A stretch of DNA of 50,017 nt, taken from NCBI RefSeq assembly GCF_016056295.1, contig NZ_JAECZB010000028.1:1-50017 (forward strand), written 5' to 3'. This document shows positions 40,805 to 49,089 of this stretch, piece after piece; the first letter of the stretch is position 1, and every line of letters begins with the position of its first letter. The notes below the pieces were generated by a model. The model worked only from the letters and a program-made list of their open reading frames with translations, did not search any database and had not been told where the DNA came from. The DNA comes from Atlanticothrix silvestris CENA357 (GTDB lineage: Bacteria; Cyanobacteriota; Cyanobacteriia; Cyanobacteriales; Nostocaceae). The position numbers and the translations under genes were made by a program.

Positions 40805-43800
40805 ATGACTTATATTAAGAGCGAATTTCAAGAATTTATCACTACCCTAGAGGGGTTTGACCAACTACCAGCTGAGGCGATCGCTACTTTATCAGAACGG
40901 CTGCAAGCTTGGCGATATCGCATTGGTCAGAAAATTGTTGGCAAGGAAAGAATCCCCGATCAAGTCATAATTCTCTATGAGGGTCAAGTCCGTCTGTTAG
41001 GATATGACCCCCAGACACAAATACCAACTACTCTAAAATTGCTACAACCAGGAGCAATTATTGGTGAAGTGGATTTGTTGCGTGAGGTAGCTTGTGAGAC
41101 AGCGATCGCCTCTACTGAAGTGGTATGTTTGACCTTGAGCGCTACTGAATATTTACGTCTTCTCTCTACCTACCCAGCCTTTGCTAATGCACGGCAAAAC
41201 CACACTCATCTAGTAGAAATCTTTGATATCCTGGGTTCGCAACTAGAAAAACAAGCTAACGCTACAATCAATCTCAAAGAACTCGTACAACAAGTTCTAC
41301 CAGAAGCAAAAGTACATTACTTACCTCTAGGAAAAACCCCCTTCAATCAACTAGATAGTGAAAGTATCTGGTTTGTGAGTGGCGGTGGTACAGTCACAGA
41401 TTTCCCACCAGGTTCTCGTTTAGAACCGATTGACGGCAAACAAACAATCGAAGTTAAAGGAACTAATCCGGCTCGTTTGATTAGTTTATCTCCGGCAGAT
41501 TTATTATTCCTCGATAATGAAAGTCATCAGTTGCAGCAAGAACAACTGACCCTCAAAGAGACTCGACCAAATCTTGCAGATGACATAGAAATTCCTTATG
41601 CGTCGGATGAAGAGGTTCCTCAGTCCGCATCTTATTCTTCAACAGAGTCACAAAAAAACCAAAAATATCCATTTGTTGGCGGTAAAGGAGAATTAAACAT
41701 AACTTCTGCCTGTTTCCAAATGCTCTCGAAACACCTGCAAATTCCGTTTCGTCGGGAGGTGGTTCGCCGCATTTTAAATGAGCAGATTAAACGCCAAGGT
41801 AGTATATCGTTTCAAGTTTGTGCATACTTAGCAGAATTAATCGGATTAAAAGCGCAATTAGTAGATTTACCAATCGCCGCAGTCACACGCATTCCCACAC
41901 CAGCATTGATTCGCTATGGTGATAGTTTTGCTGTTTTATATGCAGTAGATGCCAACAATGTTGTTGTGGGTGTGCCATCCCAAGGAATTGTTCGCTGTAA
42001 ACCCGCGCAGTTGGTAGAACAATTAGAGGTTGATGAAGGCAATTATCCGCCTCAGATGAGAACATTGTTGCTAGCGACTACTAAAGAAACACCCCAAGAA
42101 CGCTTCGGTTTGCGGTGGTTTCTTCCTTATATGTCGCGCTACCGCCGAGTTCTGATAGAAGTCTTTATTGCTTCTTTCTTTGTACAGTTGGCGCAATTGG
42201 CAAATCCTCTAGTAATCCAGCTAATCATCGATAAAGTTATCGTTCAAAATAGTATTAGTACCCTAAATGTTTTGGGTTTGTTACTATTAGTTGTAGGTAT
42301 ATTTGAAGCAGTTTTAACTACGTTACGGACTTATTTATTTGTCGACACTACCAACCGCATTGATATGGGTTTGGGGTCACAAATTATCGACCATTTATTA
42401 CGTCTACCCTTACGCTACTTTGAACGCCGACCTGTCGGTGAATTAGCCACCCGCATCAATGAACTAGAAAATATCCGTCAGTTTCTAACTGGTACAGCTT
42501 TAACAGTCGGTTTAGATGCTCTGTTCTCGGTGGTTTATATCATCGTCATGCTGTTCTATAGTTGGCAATTGACTTTGGTAGGCTTGGGTACGATTCCCGT
42601 CTTTGTAGTTATTACTTTAATTGCTTCTCCTACTGTTAGTAGACAGTTACGTTCTAAAGCCGAACGCAACGCTGAAACTCAATCTTATTTAGTTGAGGTG
42701 ATGTCAGGTATTCAAACAGTGAAGGCACAAAATATCGAATTGCGATCGCGCTTTTCCTGGCAAGAGCGTTATGCTCGGTATGTAGCTGCTGGTTTTAAAA
42801 CCGTTGTTACATCTACCCTGGCTAACTCTACTAGCAACTTTCTCAATAAACTCAGTAGCTTGCTAGTTTTATGGGTAGGCGCTTATTTAGTACTCCAAGG
42901 CGAACTAACTTTAGGAGAATTAATCGCTTTTAGAATTATTTCTGGTTACGTTACTGGCCCCATATTACGCTTGGCTCAACTCTGGCAAAGCTTCCAAGAA
43001 ACTGCACTGTCTCTAGAACGTTTAAGCGATATTGTTGATACACCACAAGAAGCAGAAATAGACCGTCACAATATTCCTTTACCCTCCATTGTCGGTGCAG
43101 TGAAATATGAAAATGTTTCCTTCCGGTTTGCGCCGAGTGGCCCCATGCAACTTTCTAATGTCAATTTGGATTTTCCAGCGGGGAAATTTGTCGGCATCGT
43201 CGGACAAAGCGGTTCTGGTAAAAGTACGATGATGAAATTACTGCTGAGACTATACGAAGTAGAATCTGGCAGGATTTTAATTGATGGTTACGATATTTCT
43301 AAAGTAGAACTTTACTCGCTGCGGCGACAAGTTGGTGTAGTTCCTCAAGACCCGTTATTGTTTGATGGCACAGTTCAGGAAAATATTGCTCTGACCAATC
43401 CCGATGCCACAACAGACGAAATTATCGAAGCTGCTCGTGTTGCAGCTGCTCATGAGTTTATCATGAACTTGCCCAATGGTTACAATACACGAGTTGGAGA
43501 AAGGGGTTCTGGACTTTCTGGTGGACAACGACAAAGAATTGCGATCGCTCGTTCTATTTTACAACGACCAGAATTGTTAGTTCTAGACGAAGCAACAAGT
43601 GCTTTAGACTATCCTACAGAACGACAAGTTTGTTTGAATTTAGCTAAAGCATTTCAAGGTAATACTGTATTTTTTATTACACACCGTCTCAACACCGTCA
43701 GCCATGCAGATGTTATTGTCGTGATGGATGGTGGCAGAGTCATAGAAAAAGGAAGTCATCAAGAACTAATGACTGCTAAAGGTCATTATTTTTACCTATA

Positions 43801-43825
43801 CCAACAACAAGAAGTTAACTTGTGA
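40805..43825 (+). CDS. type I secretion ABC exporter with cNMP-binding and C39-like domains
   Basis: Membrane ATPase of 1006 aa from the ATG at 40805 (a TTG five codons earlier is possible). Domains in order: cyclic-nucleotide-binding-like (about 20-150, with LLQPGAIIGEVDLLREVAC), a linker, a C39-peptidase-like domain (about 295-430), six transmembrane helices (about 445-740), and the ABC ATPase with Walker A GQSGSGKST, signature LSGGQRQR and Walker B LLVLDEATSALD. In the C39 part the usual DC cysteine context reads ITSACFQML and the catalytic His position is Ser (GDSFAVL), so it is probably HlyB-like and binds rather than cuts its cargo. The HlyD partner follows. Confidence 0.9.
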   Translation: MTYIKSEFQEFITTLEGFDQLPAEAIATLSERLQAWRYRIGQKIVGKERIPDQVIILYEGQVRLLGYDPQTQIPTTLKLLQPGAIIGEVDLLREVACETAIASTEVVCLTLSATEYLRLLSTYPAFANARQNHTHLVEIFDILGSQLEKQANATINLKELVQQVLPEAKVHYLPLGKTPFNQLDSESIWFVSGGGTVTDFPPGSRLEPIDGKQTIEVKGTNPARLISLSPADLLFLDNESHQLQQEQLTLKETRPNLADDIEIPYASDEEVPQSASYSSTESQKNQKYPFVGGKGELNITSACFQMLSKHLQIPFRREVVRRILNEQIKRQGSISFQVCAYLAELIGLKAQLVDLPIAAVTRIPTPALIRYGDSFAVLYAVDANNVVVGVPSQGIVRCKPAQLVEQLEVDEGNYPPQMRTLLLATTKETPQERFGLRWFLPYMSRYRRVLIEVFIASFFVQLAQLANPLVIQLIIDKVIVQNSISTLNVLGLLLLVVGIFEAVLTTLRTYLFVDTTNRIDMGLGSQIIDHLLRLPLRYFERRPVGELATRINELENIRQFLTGTALTVGLDALFSVVYIIVMLFYSWQLTLVGLGTIPVFVVITLIASPTVSRQLRSKAERNAETQSYLVEVMSGIQTVKAQNIELRSRFSWQERYARYVAAGFKTVVTSTLANSTSNFLNKLSSLLVLWVGAYLVLQGELTLGELIAFRIISGYVTGPILRLAQLWQSFQETALSLERLSDIVDTPQEAEIDRHNIPLPSIVGAVKYENVSFRFAPSGPMQLSNVNLDFPAGKFVGIVGQSGSGKSTMMKLLLRLYEVESGRILIDGYDISKVELYSLRRQVGVVPQDPLLFDGTVQENIALTNPDATTDEIIEAARVAAAHEFIMNLPNGYNTRVGERGSGLSGGQRQRIAIARSILQRPELLVLDEATSALDYPTERQVCLNLAKAFQGNTVFFITHRLNTVSHADVIVVMDGGRVIEKGSHQELMTAKGHYFYLYQQQEVNL

Positions 43826-43839
43826 TAGTCATTTGTCAA

Positions 43840-43866
43840 TGGTCAATAATTCAAAATTATTGACCA
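43840..43866. other. perfect hairpin between exporter and adaptor genes
   Basis: TGGTCAATAATT (43840-43851) pairs with AATTATTGACCA (43855-43866), loop CAA. No T-tract follows. It lies inside what should be one transcript, after the exporter stop and before the HlyD ATG, so it may affect RNA processing or stability. Confidence 0.6.
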
Positions 43867-43916
43867 TAATCAATACTTTCCCAGTCCCAATTCTACAGTT
43901 AAAACATAAAATTACT

Positions 43917-45503
43917 ATGACTCAACTTAATAATGGAAATCGCCTAAATAGCCATAATGGTAACGGCAAAAAAGAAAACAAAGTCAAAGCAGATTCATTG
44001 ATAGCTATAGATCAAAAAAAGGCTGCCAAAAAACCTTTAATTAACCCATACGACGGTAATTTTGAGCAATCAGTTGTGCTGCGCCAATCTCCAGTTTGGT
44101 CACGCACAATTATGATCACTCTGGTAGGGTTAGCATGTGTTGGCATTGCCTGGGCGTATTTCGCTAAAATCGAGCAAGTCGTGCCTGCTACTGGTCAGTT
44201 AAAGCCCGAAGGTACAGTTAAAGAAGTTCAGGCTCCTGTCAATGGGGTAGTAAAAACGGTACATGTAAAAGATGGACAAACTGTCAAACAAGGAGACTTG
44301 TTATTAACATTTGAGAGCGTTGCCACACTTGCTCAATTAAATTCTTTAAAACAAATTCGTACTGCATTAACGCAAGAAAACCAAATTTATCGCCGCTTGA
44401 TGAATGCAAGTGGTGCAGTAACATCGGAAGCAGAATTTTTACGTAGTAATTTGCCCAGAGATGCTGCCTTTTTATTAAAAAGTCGGGCAGCATTAGTTGC
44501 AGAAAATGAATTGTTACGTACTGAATTGAACAACTCTACTGCGAATACAGGGTTAGGAATTGATGAACGACAACGTCTCCAAATTTCTAGAAGAGAATTA
44601 CAATCTCGCGCTGCTGCTGCACAATTAGAGGTTGAGAAAACCAAAAAACAACTTGCTCAAACTGTAGTTAAATTGGCCGATACCAAGTCAGGTTTAGCTA
44701 TCCAACAAGAGATTTTAGATAAACTGAAAATCCTATCCGAAGAAGGTGGAATTTCTCAGCTTCAGTATCTTAACCAGAAACAACAGGTGCAAACTTTAAT
44801 CGCAGAAGTAGCACAACTAGGTGAAGAACAGCAACGTCTGCAATTTGATATTGAGAAAGGAAGACAGGATTTAAACAATACTGTTGCTATTTCTTATAAA
44901 ACCATTTTAGAAAAAATAGCTGATAACAAAAAGCGCATTGCTGACATTGATAGCCAATTTATGAAAATTGTCTTAGACAATGAGCAAAATTTGGCAGATA
45001 TCAATAGTAAAATTTCTCAAGCTCAACTGAACTACAAATATCAAGAACTTCATGCCCCTGTAGCTGGGACAGTTTTTGATTTACAAGCTAAAAATCCTGG
45101 CTACGTAGCCAATCCTACCCAAAAACTTCTCCAAATCGTACCTAACGATAAGTATATAGCTGAAGTATTTATCACAAACAGAGACATCGGTTTTGTGAAG
45201 AAAGGCATGAAAGTTGATGTGAGAATTGATTCATTTCCTTTCAGCGAATTTGGGGACATTAAGGGAGAATTAGCTGGGATAGGGTCAGATGCATTACCAC
45301 CAGATGAAACACATAAATTTTATCGATTTCCAGCAAAAATTAGTTTAAATAAACAATCTCTAAATATAAAAGGCAGAGACATCCCTTTGCAGTCAGGTAT
45401 GTCAATTAGTGCAAATATCAAAGTCCGAGAAGAACGGACTGTGATGAGTCTGTTTACGGAGATGTTTACCAACCAAGTTGAAAGCTTGAAAGAAGTGCGA
45501 TAA
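43917..45503 (+). CDS. HlyD-family membrane fusion protein
   Basis: Periplasmic adaptor of 528 aa from the ATG at 43917 (MTQLNNGNRLNSHNGNGKKE); the frame extends 28 residues upstream through the 43840-43866 hairpin. A hydrophilic N-terminus leads to one transmembrane helix (about 65-85, MITLVGLACVGIAWAYF), then the lipoyl-like half-motif PVNGVVKTVHVKDGQTVKQG, a long coiled-coil hairpin (about 160-370), and the second half-motif APVAGTVFDLQAKNPGYV with a beta-barrel end. It connects the ABC exporter to an outer-membrane TolC channel, which is not in the window. The secreted cargo is also not evident next to the genes. Confidence 0.92.
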   Translation: MTQLNNGNRLNSHNGNGKKENKVKADSLIAIDQKKAAKKPLINPYDGNFEQSVVLRQSPVWSRTIMITLVGLACVGIAWAYFAKIEQVVPATGQLKPEGTVKEVQAPVNGVVKTVHVKDGQTVKQGDLLLTFESVATLAQLNSLKQIRTALTQENQIYRRLMNASGAVTSEAEFLRSNLPRDAAFLLKSRAALVAENELLRTELNNSTANTGLGIDERQRLQISRRELQSRAAAAQLEVEKTKKQLAQTVVKLADTKSGLAIQQEILDKLKILSEEGGISQLQYLNQKQQVQTLIAEVAQLGEEQQRLQFDIEKGRQDLNNTVAISYKTILEKIADNKKRIADIDSQFMKIVLDNEQNLADINSKISQAQLNYKYQELHAPVAGTVFDLQAKNPGYVANPTQKLLQIVPNDKYIAEVFITNRDIGFVKKGMKVDVRIDSFPFSEFGDIKGELAGIGSDALPPDETHKFYRFPAKISLNKQSLNIKGRDIPLQSGMSISANIKVREERTVMSLFTEMFTNQVESLKEVR

Positions 45504-45505
45504 AA

Positions 45506-45567
45506 GTTAGTTGTTAGTTGTTAGTTGTCAGTTGTCAGTTGTCAGTTGTTAGTTGTTAGTTGTTGTT
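45506..45567. repeat. STRR heptamer array (GTTAGTT/GTCAGTT)
   Basis: Eight or so tandem heptamers GTTAGTT or GTCAGTT between the HlyD stop and the DUF427 gene. Variation is C/T at one position. An analogous array stands at 7837-7874. Confidence 0.85.
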
Positions 45568-45599
45568 CCTTTTGCACCTCTGCTCCCTCCCATCCTCCT

Positions 45600-46097
45600 A
45601 TGCCCTACCCTCAACGTATTAACCCTGCTCCTGGACAAGAATCAGTTTGGGATTACCCACGTCCTCCTCGCCTGGAGGATACAAACAAACATATCCAGAT
45701 TATTTTTAATGGAGTGACAATTGCAGATACCCACAGCGCTAAGCGTGTTTTAGAAACTAGTCACCCGCCTGGTTACTACATCCCCCCTACGGATATAAAA
45801 ATGGAACACTTGCTACTGACACCACAATCTAGTTTTTGTGAGTGGAAAGGAAACGCAGGTTATTACACCATTCGTGTAGGTGATAAAGAAGTGCAGAATG
45901 CTGCCTGGTTTTACCCCGACCCGACACCAGCTTTTGCATCTCTTAAAGATCATGTAGCGTTTTATGCCCATCTCATGGATGCCTGTTATGTCAATGACGA
46001 AAGGGTACAACCGCAACTAGGTAACTTTTATGGTGGTTGGATTACCAATGATATTGTTGGGCCATTCAAGGGTAGCCCTGGTACTTGGGGATGGTAA
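45600..46097 (+). CDS. DUF427 domain protein
   Basis: Soluble protein of 165 aa from the ATG at 45600 (MPYPQRINPAPGQESVWDYP). The upstream part of the open frame (from 45525) is only translated STRR heptamers and is not used. DUF427 signs are VTIADTHSAKRVLETSHPPG, YYIPPTDIKMEHLLLTPQSS, FCEWKGNAGYYTIRV and AAWFYPDPTPAFASLKDHVA, and the end FYGGWITNDIVGPFKG. The fold is a small beta barrel seen in several bacterial proteins with no settled activity. Standing alone after the exporter genes. Confidence 0.85.
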   Translation: MPYPQRINPAPGQESVWDYPRPPRLEDTNKHIQIIFNGVTIADTHSAKRVLETSHPPGYYIPPTDIKMEHLLLTPQSSFCEWKGNAGYYTIRVGDKEVQNAAWFYPDPTPAFASLKDHVAFYAHLMDACYVNDERVQPQLGNFYGGWITNDIVGPFKGSPGTWGW

Positions 46098-46194
46098 AGT
46101 ATAGTTCAATAAATTTCAGAGTTGATTAAGGCACATACTCTGCCGCTATCATGAAATCAGAGCCAATTAAACCTAACCTTGGTGAAGGTAAACA

Positions 46195-46530
46195 ATGGTA
46201 ATGATAGTTGTCGTCATTAACACCCTCATCTCGTTAATACTATTTTATGTGGCTTGGCGAGTATGGAAACTCAAGCAGTTGATAAGGCAAATCGCCAATA
46301 AACTGACAGTCTATGAACGTAATACTTATGCAGCACTGTATAATGCACCGGAAAATATTTATATTGGACAGCGCAATATTCATAACTTACGCCAGGGAAA
46401 CCAAGGGCTACAAGTAAAAATTCAGCAAGTGCGGCAAATTGTCGGTCTGCTGTTTCTGGGACGACGAGTCTGGGGGCGATCGCTTCGCAGACCAGGGGCT
46501 ACATTAGGGAAAAAGGTGATCGCAAAATAA
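46195..46530 (+). CDS. small membrane-anchored hypothetical protein
   Basis: Protein of 111 aa with one N-terminal transmembrane helix (VIVVVINTLISLILFYVAWRV approximates residues 3-24) and a basic helical cytoplasmic part (LKQLIRQIANKLTVYERNTY, then QGLQVKIQQVRQIVGLLFLG and a basic end). I recall similar small proteins next to YtxH and DUF948 genes in cyanobacteria, which is also the case here: those genes follow at 46761 and 47123. The role is unknown; it may be part of a membrane scaffold. The ATG at 46195 is preceded by GGTGAAGGT. Confidence 0.55.
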   Translation: MVMIVVVINTLISLILFYVAWRVWKLKQLIRQIANKLTVYERNTYAALYNAPENIYIGQRNIHNLRQGNQGLQVKIQQVRQIVGLLFLGRRVWGRSLRRPGATLGKKVIAK

Positions 46531-46695
46531 AAACTCTACCCACAAAGGGATATAGTTTTGTCAGTGGTCAGTGGTTAGTAATTAGTAGCCCAGATCAAAA
46601 ACAACTGACAACCGACAACTGACCACTGACTCGCTAAGCATAAATCACAGCAACATTTCTAGCTGGTATATTGTCACCATACATTAATTAGATAA

Positions 46696-46740
46696 AATCA
46701 TTTGGGTCTTGCAAGGGGAGGAAACCCACCTAAAATGATT
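46696..46740 (+). promoter_or_regulatory. structured leader before the YtxH gene
   Basis: AATCATTT (46696-46703) pairs with AAATGATT (46733-46740), extended inside by GGGT (46704-46707) with ACCC (46724-46727). The loop holds AAGGGGAGG, a purine-rich tract. The real ribosome site AAGGAG comes right after the stem, so folding may affect translation. Confidence 0.4.
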
Positions 46741-46760
46741 GTAAGGAGATAAAAAATAAC

Positions 46761-47111
46761 ATGTCTAATAACCGTTCTGGAGTATTTTTTGGCGGTTTGA
46801 TGTTGGGAGCTACTATCGGTACCTTGACTGGTTTGCTAGTTGCTCCACGCACAGGGCGCGAAACGCGTAAACTTTTAAAAAAATCTGCCGATGCCTTACC
46901 AGAATTGGCGGAGGATTTATCAACGAGTGTGCAAATTCAGGCAGACCGTCTTTCTGCCAGCGCACTGCGAAACTGGGATGAAACTTTAGATAGATTACGA
47001 GAAGCGATCGCCGATGGTGTAGATGCCAGCCAACGTGAAAGTCAAGTCTTGAAGCGTCAAAAGACTCAAGAAAACTCAGATCCTCTTCCCCAACAACTAG
47101 AACACTCATAA
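46761..47111 (+). CDS. YtxH domain protein
   Basis: Protein of 116 aa with a glycine-rich N-terminal membrane segment, FFGGLMLGATIGTLTGLLVA, followed by the YtxH signature APRTGRETRKLLKKSADALP and an amphipathic helical tail. YtxH proteins are general-stress, membrane-associated proteins. The ATG at 46761 follows AAGGAG at a distance of about 13 bases. It precedes the DUF948 gene by 11 bp on the same strand, so both form an operon. Exact role unknown. Confidence 0.85.
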   Translation: MSNNRSGVFFGGLMLGATIGTLTGLLVAPRTGRETRKLLKKSADALPELAEDLSTSVQIQADRLSASALRNWDETLDRLREAIADGVDASQRESQVLKRQKTQENSDPLPQQLEHS

Positions 47112-47122
47112 ATAGCATAACC

Positions 47123-47701
47123 GTGATTGATCCCCTGTTTTGGCTGGGACTATCTCTACTTTTAGTCGCTACCAGTCTGACTGCTGTTTTGGTAGCAGCC
47201 ATACCAGCTTTACAGGAGTTGGCACGCGCTGCTCGTAGTGCAGAAAAGCTTTTTGATACTCTTTCACGAGATTTACCACCGACGCTAAACGCCATCCGTA
47301 CAACTGGCTTGGAAATTACAGATTTAACTGATGATGTCAGTGAAGGTGTAAAAAGCGCTAGTCAAGTTGTTAAGCAAGTTGACCAAAGCTTGGATGGTGC
47401 GAGAAAACAAGCTCAAAATGTTCAAGTCGGTACACGCAGCATCTTTGTTGGTGTCAAAACTGCGTGGAAAACCTTCACGCGCCAAAAACCTGCACGGCGA
47501 CCTGTTGAACGTCTGCCCATTAATGAAACACCATCACTGACGTTGCGAGAACGCGAAGTACTCAGACAAGAAGAGCGCCGGACAAAAGCTGAGGCGTACC
47601 GCATTAAGGATGGTTACAATCAGCCTCCTAGCAGGGAGGACAATGATGAAAATTTTCTCTCCAAACCTATAGCCTCTGATGATTGGTACAATCAAGAGTG
47701 A
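47123..47701 (+). CDS. DUF948 domain protein
   Basis: Protein of 192 aa starting at GTG 47123. An N-terminal hydrophobic helix (LFWLGLSLLLVATSLTAVLV) is followed by a long amphipathic helix with LPPTLNAIRTTGLEITDLTD and a methyl-accepting-like repeat pattern (ASQVVKQVDQSLDGARKQAQ), as in DUF948. The C-terminal third is charged and probably disordered. Together with YtxH upstream (11 bp) it forms a two-gene membrane stress operon; similar pairs occur in other bacteria. No enzyme motif. Confidence 0.82.
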   Translation: MIDPLFWLGLSLLLVATSLTAVLVAAIPALQELARAARSAEKLFDTLSRDLPPTLNAIRTTGLEITDLTDDVSEGVKSASQVVKQVDQSLDGARKQAQNVQVGTRSIFVGVKTAWKTFTRQKPARRPVERLPINETPSLTLREREVLRQEERRTKAEAYRIKDGYNQPPSREDNDENFLSKPIASDDWYNQE

Positions 47702-48167
47702 ACTACCCAGACTGACTTGGAGTACCAAGTGCAGTGTTGGCTTCCAACTTCACAGAAGATTGCCGCATCTTGGATTTGCGTCCGCGAATTGGTCTTACAT
47801 CCTCTCCATTGGCGTTAGCCTCCCCCGTCCCAGAGGAGGACAGCAGTCTTGTATACGTTGGGTTTCACTTTGTTCAACCCAACCTACGCATCTGTCTCAT
47901 TTTTTTCTGGAATTGGTATTACGGCCAATCAGTTAAATTTTGATGGCGATTAGGTACTAGAAAAGAAGAAGTATCGCAGCATAGGGTAGACATCAATTTC
48001 TCAGCCCCTAGTTTCTGATCCCCAAAAATTAAGAAAGCAAGACTGAGGCTTTGCTTAGATCCCTTAGATTAGAGTAAAGTAAACAAGTGTAAAGAACTAT
48101 CACTTTTCCCGTACTCTTTTAAAACAACTTGTTCACTTTTAACCTTGATATTTATATACAAACGTCC
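47702..48167. other. spacer with dispersed palindrome
   Basis: A gap of 466 bp. It holds the GTTGGGTT/AACCCAAC palindrome (47857-47883). A 69-codon plus frame (47734-47943) passes through that palindrome and is not accepted. The right part is AT-rich and should be the promoter of the TPM gene. Confidence 0.45.
47857..47883. repeat. dispersed cyanobacterial palindrome GTTGGGTT...AACCCAAC
   Basis: GTTGGGTT (47857-47864), TCACTTTGTTC-type loop, AACCCAAC (47876-47883), flanked by TACG and CTACG. This unit is a common intergenic repeat in Nostoc-like genomes as I recall it; only one copy is in the window. Confidence 0.65.
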
Positions 48168-48977
48168 ATGCAATTTTGTTTTTGGCGACGACTTCTAGTA
48201 TCCATTGCGGTATTTTTCTTGGCTGGGTCAATTTGGGCGATGCATTCTTCCCCAGCACTGGCTTATGAGAATCCCGACTTATTACCAAATACTTTTACTC
48301 CAGTTGTAGATTTAGCTAGCTCTCTCCCTGATTTGCAAGAAGAAAGGCTTGTCCAAGATTTAGAGCAATTTGAAGCCGATACTGGTTGGAAATTGCGAGT
48401 ATTGACTCAGTATGACCGCACCCCAGGTCGCGCAGTGATCAACTATTGGGGTTTGGATGACAAAAGTATTTTGCTAGTTGCTGATTCTCGTGGTGGTAAC
48501 ATCCTCAGCTTTAGTGTCGGTGATGCTGTTTATGAACTTCTACCGCGAACTTTCTGGATAGAACTACAAACCCGCTTCGGAAATTTATATTTTGTGCGAG
48601 AACAAGGCGAAGACCAAGCCATCTTGCAAGCCTTAGATTCAGTTAAAGGCTGTTTATTGAAGGGTGGTTGTAATGTCGTTCCCGGACTACCACGAGAGCA
48701 ATGGATTCTTACCTTGATTACCTCAGTCATTGGTGGATTTATTTGTGGATTTGCAGCTCAACCCCGCACTGAAGGACAAGTTTTCGCTTGGCAATGGGCT
48801 TTAATTTTTTCGCCTTTGTGGGGAATTTTGTTTATTGCCTTCGGTATTGGGCCAGTAGTAACACGCACCAGCGATTGGTTGCCCTTAGTTCGTAATATAT
48901 CTGGTTTTCTGATTGGCGTTCTGGTTGCTTACTTGTCTCCGATGTTTAGTCGCCCCCCTTCTTCTAATGCCAGTTAA
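48168..48977 (+). CDS. TPM-domain membrane protein (Psb32-like)
   Basis: Protein of 269 aa from the ATG at 48168 (MQFCFWRRLLVSIAVFFLAG), which gives a good signal peptide ending ALAYE; an upstream TTG would add 13 residues before it. The exported TPM domain spans about residues 40-175 (PVVDLASSLPDLQEERLVQD, TGWKLRVLTQYDRTPG, LLVADSRGGNILSFSVGD and FGNLYFVREQGEDQAI). Then come three hydrophobic helices at the C-terminus. TPM proteins include Psb32/TLP18.3, which help photosystem II repair in the lumen. The longer membrane tail sets this one apart; the function is inferred. Confidence 0.82.
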   Translation: MQFCFWRRLLVSIAVFFLAGSIWAMHSSPALAYENPDLLPNTFTPVVDLASSLPDLQEERLVQDLEQFEADTGWKLRVLTQYDRTPGRAVINYWGLDDKSILLVADSRGGNILSFSVGDAVYELLPRTFWIELQTRFGNLYFVREQGEDQAILQALDSVKGCLLKGGCNVVPGLPREQWILTLITSVIGGFICGFAAQPRTEGQVFAWQWALIFSPLWGILFIAFGIGPVVTRTSDWLPLVRNISGFLIGVLVAYLSPMFSRPPSSNAS

Positions 48978-49043
48978 GAGTTAAAAGTTAGGAGTGAGGA
49001 GTTGATTAAAAACTTATAACTCTTAACTACTTACTCCTCACTC
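48972..49043. other. interleaved inverted repeats before cobH
   Basis: AGTTAAGAGTTA (48972-48983) pairs with TAACTCTTAACT (49017-49028), and GAGTGAGGAGT (48992-49002) pairs with ACTCCTCACTC (49033-49043). The order A-B-A'-B' means both stems cannot nest; they may form alternative folds or a pseudoknot. It overlaps the TPM stop and ends 46 bp before cobH. Confidence 0.6.
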
Positions 49044-49089
49044 TCTGAAGCTGATAAGCTGAAAGCTGGTATCTCAGAGCGCAATAGCA

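Noticed and set aside
47734-47943. 69-codon plus-strand frame
   Set aside because: Runs through the GTTGGGTT/AACCCAAC palindrome and has no start signal; some protein-like stretch (RILDLRPRIGLTSS) was noted but is not sufficient.
49031-49043. ACTCCTCACTC as a Yfr1 small RNA signature
   Set aside because: Yfr1 carries ACUCCUCACAC; here the last bases differ and the context is an inverted repeat after the TPM gene.
48978-49089. cobalamin riboswitch before cobH
   Set aside because: No B12-box-like sequence and the gap is too short for a full riboswitch.
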